From Microbacterium lushaniae (GTDB lineage: Bacteria; Actinomycetota; Actinomycetes; Actinomycetales; Microbacteriaceae): DNA of 64,000 nt. A program made the translations under genes and the position numbers. Each line of letters begins with the position of its first letter. Position 1 is the first letter of the stretch. The notes under the pieces were generated by a model, which was not told the DNA's origin, did no database searches, and saw only the letters and a list, made by a program, of their open reading frames with translations. Below are positions 27,677 to 35,080 of the stretch, one piece after another. The stretch is taken from positions 186,001 through 250,000 of the forward strand of contig NZ_CP044232.1 in assembly GCF_008727775.1 (NCBI RefSeq), given 5' to 3'.

Positions 27677-28991
27677 CCGTCGTGCGTTACACCCCCGGAT
27701 CCCTGCGAGCCGTCGTCGCGGCGCACGCGATCGCCCTCCTGGGGGAGGGGGCGACGGATGCCACGGCCGAAGCCGTGTGGGAGCAGCTGCACCGCGGCGC
27801 GGGCCTCGCCGGCGTGGTCGACGCGCTCGCCGCCGGCGGGCCGCTGTCCTCCCTTCCGCCCTTCGCGGTCGCCCTCGACGAAGACGGCGGATGGCGCGTG
27901 GCGGTGCGTGGCGACCTGGCCGTGTCGCTCGGCGCGGATGCCGCAGCCGAGCGCGTGGACGGTGCCGGCGTCTCGACGTGGACCGAGCGCAGCATCCGAT
28001 CGGCCGACACCCTGCTGATCGGACCCGCCGACACGGACGCCGCCACACTGCCCCTGCGCGACGGCGTGGTCGCGGCGGCGTCGGTCGTCATCACCCGTGC
28101 GGAGAGCGCGGCCGCAGCCCCCGCGGAGGCGGAGCCCGCCGCGGCTCCGGCCGGGCCGCGCCGTTCGGGCGCTCCCGTCGAGCCGGTGCAGCCGCACAGC
28201 GTGGCCGAGGTGCGCGAGGACGCAACTCCGCCGGCAGCCCCCGTCACCGCGGCCGCGGGCCCCGACACCCCGGCCCCGCCGACGCGTCCGACTCCGGCCG
28301 TTCCCGCGCCCGCCCCCGCCGCGCCCGCCGCCCCGCGCCCGCCCCCGCCGCCCCCGCGCCGGAGGTGCCGACCGTTCCCACTCCCGCTCCCGCGACGCCT
28401 GCGCCGGAGGTGCCGGCCGTTCCCGCTCCCGCGACGCCTGCGCCGGAGGTGCCGGCCGCGCCCGCCCCCGCGGCCCCGGCAGTGCCGCCGCTGGACGAAG
28501 ATGTGGAAGCCACGATCATCCGCGGCCCCGGCGAGACCGACGGCGAGTCGGATGACGCCACGATCACCCTCGAGGAGGCGCGCCGGCTCCGGGCGGCCGG
28601 GGAGCTGCCGCCGGTGGCGCCGCCGCTCTCGCCGCCCGTGCCCTCCTCCGCCGCCGGGCTGCTGCGGGTCTCCAGCGGGCAGAGCGTGCTGCTGGAGCGC
28701 ACGGTCATCATCGGACGCCGTCCCCGCTCGACACGGATCAGCGGCGCCGACCTCCCCCACCTCATCGCCGTGGACAGCCCGCAGCAGGACATCTCGCGCA
28801 ATCACCTGGAGGTGCGCGTCGAGGGCGACAGCATCCTCGCCACCGACCTGAACACCACCAACGGCACACGGCTGCTGCGCCGAGGCTCGGACCCGGTGCG
28901 ACTGCACCCGGGTGAGCAGACGATCGTGGTCCCCGGTGATGTGCTCGACCTCGGCGACGGGATCACCGTCGCCGTCGAGGACGTTCGGTGA
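27673..28991 (+). CDS. FHA-domain protein interrupted by an apparent -1 frameshift in a Pro/Ala repeat
   Basis: Two reading frames together make one gene. Frame 1 begins at ATG 27673 (ATGA overlap with the phosphatase) and encodes about 215 sensible residues (TPGSLRAVVAAHAIALLGEG... through a Pro/Ala linker), then turns into Arg/Pro nonsense. The frame one base back takes over at about 28330 with PAPAPAAPAPEVP, contains a full FHA domain (VIIGRRPRSTRIS; QQDISRNHLEV; LNTTNGTRLL) and ends in TGA 28989-28991, overlapping the kinase GTG just as at every other junction. The switch falls in GCCGCCCCGCG at 28327-28337. A missing C, a sequencing error, or real ribosomal slippage are all possible. Without a shift the product lacks its FHA domain. 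Confidence 0.75.
28356..28454 (+). repeat. Degenerate tandem repeat coding a Pro/Ala linker
   Basis: GCGCCGGAGGTGCCG recurs at 28356, 28401 and 28440 (periods 45 and 39 bp) with TTCCC-CTCCCGCTCCC-GCGACGCCT between. It encodes APEVP-type linker units just downstream of the frameshift, a setting prone to slippage. Confidence 0.75.
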
Positions 28992-30667
28992 GCTCGCGCC
29001 GCGCGCCGCAGTCTCCCCCCGATCTGCCCGGGTTCACCTACCTGGAGCTGCTGGGCTCCGGCGGATTCGCCGACGTGTTCCTGTACGAGCAGCACCTGCC
29101 CAAGCGGCGGGTCGCGGTGAAGGTGCTCCTCACCGAGCGCATGACGAGCGGCTCGATCGTGGAGTTCACCGCCGAGGCCAACGTCATGGCGATGCTGTCG
29201 ACGCACCCGGCGATCGTGACGATCCACCAGGCCGGGGTGGCCGGCGACGGGCGGCCGTACCTCGTGATGGAGTACTGCTCGCGGCCGAACCTGCAGGCCC
29301 GGTACCGGCGCGAGCCGTTCTCGGTGGCCGAGGCCCTGCGGGTCGGCGTGCAGGTCGCCGCGGCGGTGGAGACCGCCCACCGGGCCGGCGTCCTCCACCG
29401 CGACATCAAGCCCGCCAACATTCTCGTGACGGAATACAACCGCCCGGCGCTGACCGACTTCGGCATCGCATCGACCACGGCGGGGGCCGCCGACGCGGGC
29501 GGACTGTCGATCCCGTGGTCACCGCCCGAGGCGCTGGCCGCCGTGCCCACCGGCGACGCGCGCTCGGACGTGTGGTCGCTGGGAGCGACGGTGTACAGCC
29601 TGCTGGCCGGCCGGTCGCCGTTCGAGCTGGTCGGTCACCGCAACACCGGGGCCGAGCTCATCTCCCGCATCGAGACGCTGCCGCTGCCGCCTCTGGAGCG
29701 GCCCGATGCCCCGTCCTCGCTCGAGCGCGTCCTCGAGCGGGCGATGGCCAAGTCCCCCGCCGACCGGTACGACACCGCGCTGGCCTTCGCGCGGGCCCTG
29801 CAGAAGGTGCAGATCGAGTCCGCCCATGCCGTGACGCCGATCGACATCCTCGACGACGGCACGCCCGACGGCGTCGTGGACGACGAAGACGACGGCCTCA
29901 CGCGCGTCCGCGGCGTCGTGAGCATCGACCCCGAGACACACCCCGCCGCCGGACCCACGCGGCCGCCGCTGCCGCGGCACGACCAGTGGGCTCCGGAGGC
30001 GGCGACCCGCCGTGCCGTCGCCGACGACGCCACGCGTGTCCGGCCACCGTCGGTGATCCCGCAGTCCCCGGTCGCGCGCATGTCCGCCGCACCGCTGCGG
30101 CCCACGCATCCGGCCGGTCCCGCCGTCCCGCCGCCGCTGCCCCCGGCCGCACCCGGCGGCGCGAGCGCCGGTGCGGCGCCCTACACCCAGCCGACCCCGG
30201 ATCTGTCGGGGGACGCGGCCGCGCCGGCCCCCGAGGCCGCGCCGCCGGCGTCTCGCCGCGGCCTGTGGTTCGCCGTCGGCGCCGGCGCGTTCGTTCTCGT
30301 GATGGCCGTCATCCTCGCCCTCTCACTGCCCGCGGTCCTCGGCGGCGGGGGCGAGCCGACGCCGACGGCGTCACCCACCGACGAGCCGATCGACGTCATT
30401 CCCGTCACCGCGCAGCCGCCGGCCGACCTGACGGGCACGGTCACCCCCGAGGGTGTCGTCTTCACGTGGGTGAACCCGGACCCCGCGCAGGGCGATGCGT
30501 ATCTGTGGGGTCTCGTGGAGCGCGGGGGCGGCGACACGGCGCTGCAGCCGGTGTCGGAGACCACCGTCACGGTGCCCGCCGACCCCTCCGGCACCACCTG
30601 CATCGAAGTGCTCATCCGTCGCGCGAACGGCCAGGCCTCCGACCCGGCCACCGCCTGCGCTCCCTGA
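28988..30667 (+). CDS. Membrane-anchored Ser/Thr protein kinase (PknB/STPK type)
   Basis: A 559-residue receptor-like kinase. The kinase domain spans about residues 15-275: Gly loop LGSGGFADVFLYE, VAVKVLL with Lys45, catalytic HRDIKPANILV (Asp near 139), DFGIAS, and SDVWSLGATVYSL. The APE motif reads PPEA and the activation loop is short. A long acidic-to-Pro-rich juxtamembrane linker (about 290-420) holds several Thr clusters, one transmembrane helix lies at about 425-450, and the extracytoplasmic end (about 475-559) is a small beta domain resembling FN3 (TVTPEGVVFTWVNPDP) with two Cys. It starts with GTG, overlapping the FHA gene by 4 bp. It is the writer for the FHA and PP2C proteins in this operon. 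Confidence 0.95.
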   Translation: MSSRRAPQSPPDLPGFTYLELLGSGGFADVFLYEQHLPKRRVAVKVLLTERMTSGSIVEFTAEANVMAMLSTHPAIVTIHQAGVAGDGRPYLVMEYCSRPNLQARYRREPFSVAEALRVGVQVAAAVETAHRAGVLHRDIKPANILVTEYNRPALTDFGIASTTAGAADAGGLSIPWSPPEALAAVPTGDARSDVWSLGATVYSLLAGRSPFELVGHRNTGAELISRIETLPLPPLERPDAPSSLERVLERAMAKSPADRYDTALAFARALQKVQIESAHAVTPIDILDDGTPDGVVDDEDDGLTRVRGVVSIDPETHPAAGPTRPPLPRHDQWAPEAATRRAVADDATRVRPPSVIPQSPVARMSAAPLRPTHPAGPAVPPPLPPAAPGGASAGAAPYTQPTPDLSGDAAAPAPEAAPPASRRGLWFAVGAGAFVLVMAVILALSLPAVLGGGGEPTPTASPTDEPIDVIPVTAQPPADLTGTVTPEGVVFTWVNPDPAQGDAYLWGLVERGGGDTALQPVSETTVTVPADPSGTTCIEVLIRRANGQASDPATACAP

Positions 30668-30808
30668 CCCCCGCTTCTCTCCTCTCTCCCCGGCACCGGC
30701 GGTCCCGGGACTTCGGCGCGGCTGCATCCAGATCGGGCGTGCGGGCGGAATAACCCTGTGGACACCCGCTCACCCCCGGTCGGGTGCCGCCCATCGAAGG
30801 AGCTGGAA

Positions 30809-31402
30809 ATGAAGAAGACGCTGCGCCTCACCGTCGCCCTCGCCGCCGCCGCGGGTCTCGCACTGGCAGCCACCCCCGCGCACGCCACGGGAGGCTCCGC
30901 CCCGTCCGGGACCATCGTCGACGTCGCCGTCGGCGCATCCGGCGGCGGTACGCCCGACGGCAACCCGTGGGACTACGACCTGCTGGTGCAGGCCGTGGTG
31001 GCGACCGGGCTCGATGCCACGCTCGCCGACACCTCGACCGCGTACACGGTCTTCGCCCCGAACGACCGCGCGTTCCTGCGCCTGGTCGAAGACCTGACCG
31101 GATCGCGTCCGGCCTCCGAGGCCGATGCGCTGGCGGCGATCACGTCCACCTTCACGACCGAGCAGATCACCACCATCCTGCTGTACCACGTCGTTCCGGG
31201 TCAGAAGCTCGGTCCGATCCGCGTGATCACGTCGAGGTCCCTCACGATGGCCGACGGCGGCACGATCCAGCCGCGCGGCATCACCCTGCGCGACGAGTCG
31301 CCGGCGCTCAAGGACCCGAAGCTCGTGCCGTGGGCGATCGGGATCCCGGCGACGAACGGCGTGATCCACACGATCGACCGCGTCCTCGTCCCCGCCCTCT
31401 GA
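30809..31402 (+). CDS. Secreted fasciclin-domain protein
   Basis: A 197-residue exported protein. Residues 1-27 are a Sec signal peptide (MKKTLRLTVALAAAAGLALA, cleavage likely after AHA). The rest is one FAS1 fold: YTVFAPNDRAF (H1-like motif), the YHVVPGQ motif and the terminal NGVIHTIDRVLVP (H2-like motif). FAS1 domains mediate adhesion or matrix binding. The ATG at 30809 has an AAGGAG site 8 bases upstream; the longer reading from 30758 would bury the signal peptide. It follows the kinase operon by 140 bp and may have its own promoter (TAACCCT near 30750). Confidence 0.92.
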   Translation: MKKTLRLTVALAAAAGLALAATPAHATGGSAPSGTIVDVAVGASGGGTPDGNPWDYDLLVQAVVATGLDATLADTSTAYTVFAPNDRAFLRLVEDLTGSRPASEADALAAITSTFTTEQITTILLYHVVPGQKLGPIRVITSRSLTMADGGTIQPRGITLRDESPALKDPKLVPWAIGIPATNGVIHTIDRVLVPAL

Positions 31403-31408
31403 GCCGGT

Positions 31409-31455
31409 CCGGCCCGCCCCGCGGCTCCCGGTGGGACGCGGCGGGGCGGGGCCGG
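31409..31455 (+). terminator. GC-rich hairpin after the fasciclin gene
   Basis: CCGGCCCGCCCCGC (31409-31422) pairs with GCGGGGCGGGGCCGG (31441-31455) with one bulged base. No T-run follows, so it is a hairpin-only or Rho-assisted terminator candidate. Confidence 0.4.
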
Positions 31456-31566
31456 GGTGCCGCCCGTACGGAATGCCCGCGGGCGCATACGCGTCGGGGA
31501 GCGGGGGTAGGGAAAACCCGAAGCAGGCGTCGGGATGACTCGGGGGCGACGGCGGGCCCGCGGCTC

Positions 31567-31572
31567 TAGCGT
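31567..31572 (+). promoter_or_regulatory. -10 hexamer for a leaderless histidine kinase transcript
   Basis: TAGCGT, then 6 bp (GGGGAC), then ATG 31579. No additional Shine-Dalgarno site at useful distance. Confidence 0.45.
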
Positions 31573-31578
31573 GGGGAC

Positions 31579-32922
31579 ATGACCTCGCACACTGCGGCGC
31601 CCGCGTCGCCCCCCGCTCCCGAGACCGGGCCCGCGCCCGCGACCGCGGACGGCTCCCGCTCCGCCGCGACATCCGTTCTGCGCTCCCCGGTGGCCTCGCC
31701 GCTGCGGGTGCTCCTCACCATCGCGCAACTGGCCGCGCTCGGCCTGGTCGGACCGGTGGTGTTCACTCTGCTGATCACGCTCCTGAGCACGGGGATCGGT
31801 CTGGTGGTGGTCCTCGGGATCGGCCTGCTCCTGCTGATCGGCTTCGTCTACACGCTGTGGGCCGTGGCGTGGGTCGAGGCGGCGCGCGTGGACGGGCTCT
31901 ACCACGTCGGCGTGCCCGCCCCGGCGCTGCGCCGCCCGCCCCGTCCCGGGTTCGGCGGGGTCATGCTCATGTTCTGGCGTCAGGCGATCGACCCCGGCGT
32001 GTGGCGGGGCATCGCGAACTTCGCGATCGCGACCGTGCTCGGCATCGTCACGATCATGCTGGTCGCCGTGCTGGTGTCTGGCATCGCCCTGACCCTGTCT
32101 CCGCTGCTGGTCGGGGAGGGCGTCTCCCGCCTGTGGGGGTGGGATCTCGAGCTGCCCCTGACGTGGGCCTTCGTGGTCGGGCCCGTCATGGTGGCGCTGT
32201 CGGCGGCCGCCCTGATCGGCGTCGCGATCCTGCACGGCGTGCTCTCGCGTCTGATTATGGTGCCCTCCCGGGAGGCGCAGCTGGCCGCGCAGGCCCGGCA
32301 GTCCGCCGAGCAGCGGGCGGGCGCGGTGCGCGCCGCCGACGTCGAACGGACCCGGATCGAGCGCGACCTGCACGACGGCGTCCAGCCCCGCCTGGTCTCT
32401 GTCGGCATGACCCTGGGCCTGGCTCGCCAGAAGATCGAAGACGACCCGGCCGCGGCCACCGCGCTCATCGAAGAGGCGCACACCTCCACCAAGGCCGCCA
32501 TCACCGAGCTGCGCCAGCTGGCCCGCGGCATCCACGCGTCGGTGCTGGATGACCGGGGGCTGGATGCGGCACTGTCGGCGCTCGCCGCCCGCTCGCACGT
32601 GCCCGTGCAGCTGGACGTGCGCATCGAGGGCCGGTGCGAGCGCAGCGCCGAGGCGGCGGTGTACTTCGCGATCGCGGAGTCGCTCACCAACGCCGCGAAG
32701 CACTCCCGCGCGAGCGCCGTGCGCGTGGTCGCCCGCCGCCGGGAGGACGGGACCCTGTGGGCCCGTGTCGAAGACGACGGCATCGGAGGCGCACGGATCC
32801 TTCCGGGAGGTGGCCTCGACGGCATCTCCAACCGCATCGTCGGCGCCGGCGGCACGTACCGACTCGACAGCCCCAACGGTGGTCCGACGGCCCTGGAGGT
32901 GAGCGTGCCATGCGCATTCTGA
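31579..32922 (+). CDS. Sensor histidine kinase (HisKA_3 / NarX-LiaS type)
   Basis: A 447-residue membrane sensor. Four or more hydrophobic helices fill residues 45-215 (VLLTIAQLAALGLVGPVVF, LVVVLGIGLLLLIGFVYTL, VLGIVTIMLVAVLVSGIAL, FVVGPVMVALSAAALIGV) without an obvious ligand domain. The HisKA_3 block ERDLHDGVQPRLVSVGM (about 262-278) has the phospho-acceptor His; the ATPase part shows AIAESLTNAAKHS (N box), VEDDGIGGA and GGGLDGISNRI (G boxes). It overlaps the response regulator gene by 13 bp. Family members often sense envelope stress. Confidence 0.94.
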   Translation: MTSHTAAPASPPAPETGPAPATADGSRSAATSVLRSPVASPLRVLLTIAQLAALGLVGPVVFTLLITLLSTGIGLVVVLGIGLLLLIGFVYTLWAVAWVEAARVDGLYHVGVPAPALRRPPRPGFGGVMLMFWRQAIDPGVWRGIANFAIATVLGIVTIMLVAVLVSGIALTLSPLLVGEGVSRLWGWDLELPLTWAFVVGPVMVALSAAALIGVAILHGVLSRLIMVPSREAQLAAQARQSAEQRAGAVRAADVERTRIERDLHDGVQPRLVSVGMTLGLARQKIEDDPAAATALIEEAHTSTKAAITELRQLARGIHASVLDDRGLDAALSALAARSHVPVQLDVRIEGRCERSAEAAVYFAIAESLTNAAKHSRASAVRVVARRREDGTLWARVEDDGIGGARILPGGGLDGISNRIVGAGGTYRLDSPNGGPTALEVSVPCAF

Positions 32923-33587
32923 TCTGCGAGGACAGTGTCCTCCTCCGCGAAGGGCTCGTGCGGCTCCTCGTCGACGCCGGGCACGACGTCGTCGCCGCCC
33001 TCCCCGACGCCTCCGTCCTCGACGAGACCGTGGCCGCCACCGCCCCCGACCTGTGCATCCTCGACGTGCGGCTGCCTCCCACCTACACCGACGAGGGCAT
33101 CCGCGCCGCGGTGCGGCTGCGGGCGCAGCATCCGGAGCTTCCCGTCCTCGTCCTCTCGCAGTACGTCGAGGAGCGCTACGCCACCGACCTCATCGGCGGG
33201 CGCGGCGGCGCGCTCGGCTACCTGCTGAAGGACCGCGTGGCGGATGTGGCCGAGTTCCTGGAGTCGGTCGCGCGCATCGGCGAGGGCGCCACCGTCCTCG
33301 ATCCCGAGGTGGTCGCCCAGCTGCTGAGCCGGCGCAGCCGCGACGAGCGGATGCAGCGGCTGACCGAACGCGAACGGTCGGTGCTCGCCCTGATCGCCGA
33401 GGGCAAGTCCAACCAGGCGATCGCCGCGACGCTGTTCGTGTCGGAGGCGAGCGTCGAGAAGCACATCACCGCGATCTTCCAGAAGCTCGGGCTCGAGCAG
33501 GACGAGTCGGGCAACCGGCGCGTGCAGGCTGCGCTCGCCCACATCGAACATGGCGGATCCGCGCCGCAGACAGGAGCAGGACGATGA
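32910..33587 (+). CDS. NarL/LuxR-type response regulator
   Basis: A 225-residue two-domain regulator. In the receiver domain (1-120), the acidic pocket (CEDS) and phospho-acceptor Asp (CILDVRLP, near residue 52) are present and the conserved Lys lies in LLKDR. The C-terminal LuxR HTH (about 150-210) reads LTERERSVLALIAEGKSNQA followed by SEASVEKHITAIFQKLGL. The ATG overlaps the kinase gene by 13 bp, and its stop overlaps the following gene (ATGA). Cognate of the adjacent kinase; direct targets unknown. Confidence 0.95.
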   Translation: MRILICEDSVLLREGLVRLLVDAGHDVVAALPDASVLDETVAATAPDLCILDVRLPPTYTDEGIRAAVRLRAQHPELPVLVLSQYVEERYATDLIGGRGGALGYLLKDRVADVAEFLESVARIGEGATVLDPEVVAQLLSRRSRDERMQRLTERERSVLALIAEGKSNQAIAATLFVSEASVEKHITAIFQKLGLEQDESGNRRVQAALAHIEHGGSAPQTGAGR

Positions 33588-34423
33588 CCAGCACACTCAC
33601 CCCGCCGCCGCTTCCCCCGGCCGCCGAGCCGGTCGGGCCACGTCCGAACCGCGACGCCGCCCGGGTGATCACGATCCTCGTCGCCCTGCTCGGGGCCGGC
33701 GTGCTCGTGGCCGTCGTGTGGAGCGGCATGCGTGCGAGCATGGCCTCGGCCTTCGCGTACACCGGCACGAGCAGCGTCGAGGTGGACCGCGTGGAAGGCC
33801 TCGACATCGAGGTGGGCGCGGCCGACCTCACGGTGCGCTTCGACGACGTGGCGGAGGCGACCCTCGACGTGCGCAACTCCACCAACGGGGAATGGACGCT
33901 CCGGCAGGAGGGTCAGACGCTTCTCGTGCACAGCCCGCGCCTGCTGTGGACGACATGGTTCGGAAACGGCAACGGCCGGGCCATCCTCACCCTCCCGGCA
34001 GAGCTCGAGGGCTCCGACGCGCGGCTCGCCGTGGGGGCCGGCTCCCTGACGGCCGACGGGGCTTTCGGAGAGCTCGACCTCGGGATGGGCGCGGGCGACA
34101 TGACCGTCACCGGCAGCGCCGAGACGCTCGTCGCGGAGGTCAGCGCGGGCCGGGCCGACATCGACATCGAGGGTGTGCGGGAAGCCGACCTGCAGGTGAG
34201 CGCCGGCGACCTGTTCGCGCGCCTGGGAGGTTCGGCCCCGTCCGAGGTGCGAGCCACCGTCAGCGCCGGTTCGCTCGAACTGACGCTCCCGGACGACGTG
34301 TACGACGTGCGCTCGGAAGTCTCGGCGGGCGGCTTGGAAAACGACCTGCGCACCGCGTCCGGAGCATCCGCCCGGGTGTTCGTGGAGGTCGCCGCCGGCA
34401 ACGCCCGTCTCCTCGCCGACTGA
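33584..34423 (+). CDS. DUF4097-type (LiaF/adhesin-like beta-helix) membrane protein
   Basis: A 279-residue protein. A short Pro-rich N-terminus precedes one transmembrane helix (about 27-50). From about residue 60 onward come repeating beta strands of the DUF4097/DUF4098 class (LDIEVGAADLTVRFDD, LAVGAGSLTADGAFGELDLG, LVAEVSAGRADIDIEG), predicted to form a beta-solenoid outside the membrane. Such proteins are regularly encoded after LiaSR/NarXL-like pairs, where they tune or respond to the sensor. The 4-bp overlap with the regulator gene supports co-expression. Confidence 0.85.
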   Translation: MTSTLTPPPLPPAAEPVGPRPNRDAARVITILVALLGAGVLVAVVWSGMRASMASAFAYTGTSSVEVDRVEGLDIEVGAADLTVRFDDVAEATLDVRNSTNGEWTLRQEGQTLLVHSPRLLWTTWFGNGNGRAILTLPAELEGSDARLAVGAGSLTADGAFGELDLGMGAGDMTVTGSAETLVAEVSAGRADIDIEGVREADLQVSAGDLFARLGGSAPSEVRATVSAGSLELTLPDDVYDVRSEVSAGGLENDLRTASGASARVFVEVAAGNARLLAD

Positions 34424-34455
34424 CCCGCGCCGCCCCGGCGGCCCCGGCCGCGCCC

Positions 34456-34523
34456 CCAAAGTGCATCGACTCGTCGAGAGTGCACCACATCCGGTGCACT
34501 CTCGCGGGGTTGGTGCACTTTCG
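34456..34523. repeat. Palindromic element, family B, copy 1 (68 bp)
   Basis: A 68-bp element. Inner arms CGAGAGTGCACC (34475-34486) and GGTGCACTCTCG (34493-34504) are perfect, with a 6-bp loop. Outer boxes CCAAAGTGC (34456-34464) and GCACTTTCG (34515-34523) repeat the same motif at the same spacing as in copy 2 (42142-42209). It lies between convergent genes. Confidence 0.8.
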
Positions 34524-34551
34524 GCGAAAGGCGGGTCGGCGAGAGGCGGGT

Positions 34552-35031
34552 TCAGCGGCCGGTGTCGTAGAGGTGGCGGCCGCCGTGGCCGAGCACCTTG
34601 ACCACGACCCCGCGCGCGTGCAGCTCGGCGACGGCGCGCGTCTCCTCCTCCAGCGTCGTCCCGAGGGCGTGGACGTTGGCCACCACGAGGACGTCGCCCC
34701 GGCCGAGCGTGGCGAAGAACCGCGCGAGTCGCTCCGACCAGTCCTCGAGCGTTTCGGGCGAGGGATGCCGGAAGCCTTCGATGGGCACGCCGAAGCGCGT
34801 GAGGTCGTCGCGCTGCTGCACCACCGACGGCATACCCGGTCGCGACACCACCAGGCCCACGAGGCGTGCACCGGCGGGGCGAGCCAGCCACCAGTCCCGG
34901 TCGCGCTGGAGCTCGGTGAAGCACTTGGGGCACTGCGCGGCGGGGTGCGGCAGATGCAGGGGGCTCGTGTCGGCCCGGCTTCCCCGCGGCTGGGTGCGCG
35001 CGACCTCAGCCGTGTCTCGCGTGTCGCTCAT
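34552..35031 (-). CDS. Resolvase-N-terminal-like protein, probably catalytically inactive
   Basis: A 159-residue protein. A CPKC pair sits near residue 35; the second part follows the serine-recombinase N-domain layout: LVGLVVSRPGMPSVVQQRDDL, then GDVLVVANVHALGTTLEEETRAVAELHARGVVVKVL in segments, aligning with GD.LVV..LDRLGRS...L....ELR.RGV. The Arg residues of the DRLGRS motif needed for strand exchange are replaced (HALGTT), and there is no C-terminal HTH. A domesticated or structural relative is more likely than an active integrase. The ATG at 35031 has a GGGAGG site. It stands alone, converging on the two-component operon across element B. Confidence 0.6.
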   Translation of the reverse strand: MSDTRDTAEVARTQPRGSRADTSPLHLPHPAAQCPKCFTELQRDRDWWLARPAGARLVGLVVSRPGMPSVVQQRDDLTRFGVPIEGFRHPSPETLEDWSERLARFFATLGRGDVLVVANVHALGTTLEEETRAVAELHARGVVVKVLGHGGRHLYDTGR

Positions 35032-35080
35032 GGCACCTCCCGCCCTTCTATTGTGCCTGCTTCCCGCCCGAGGCGACGGG

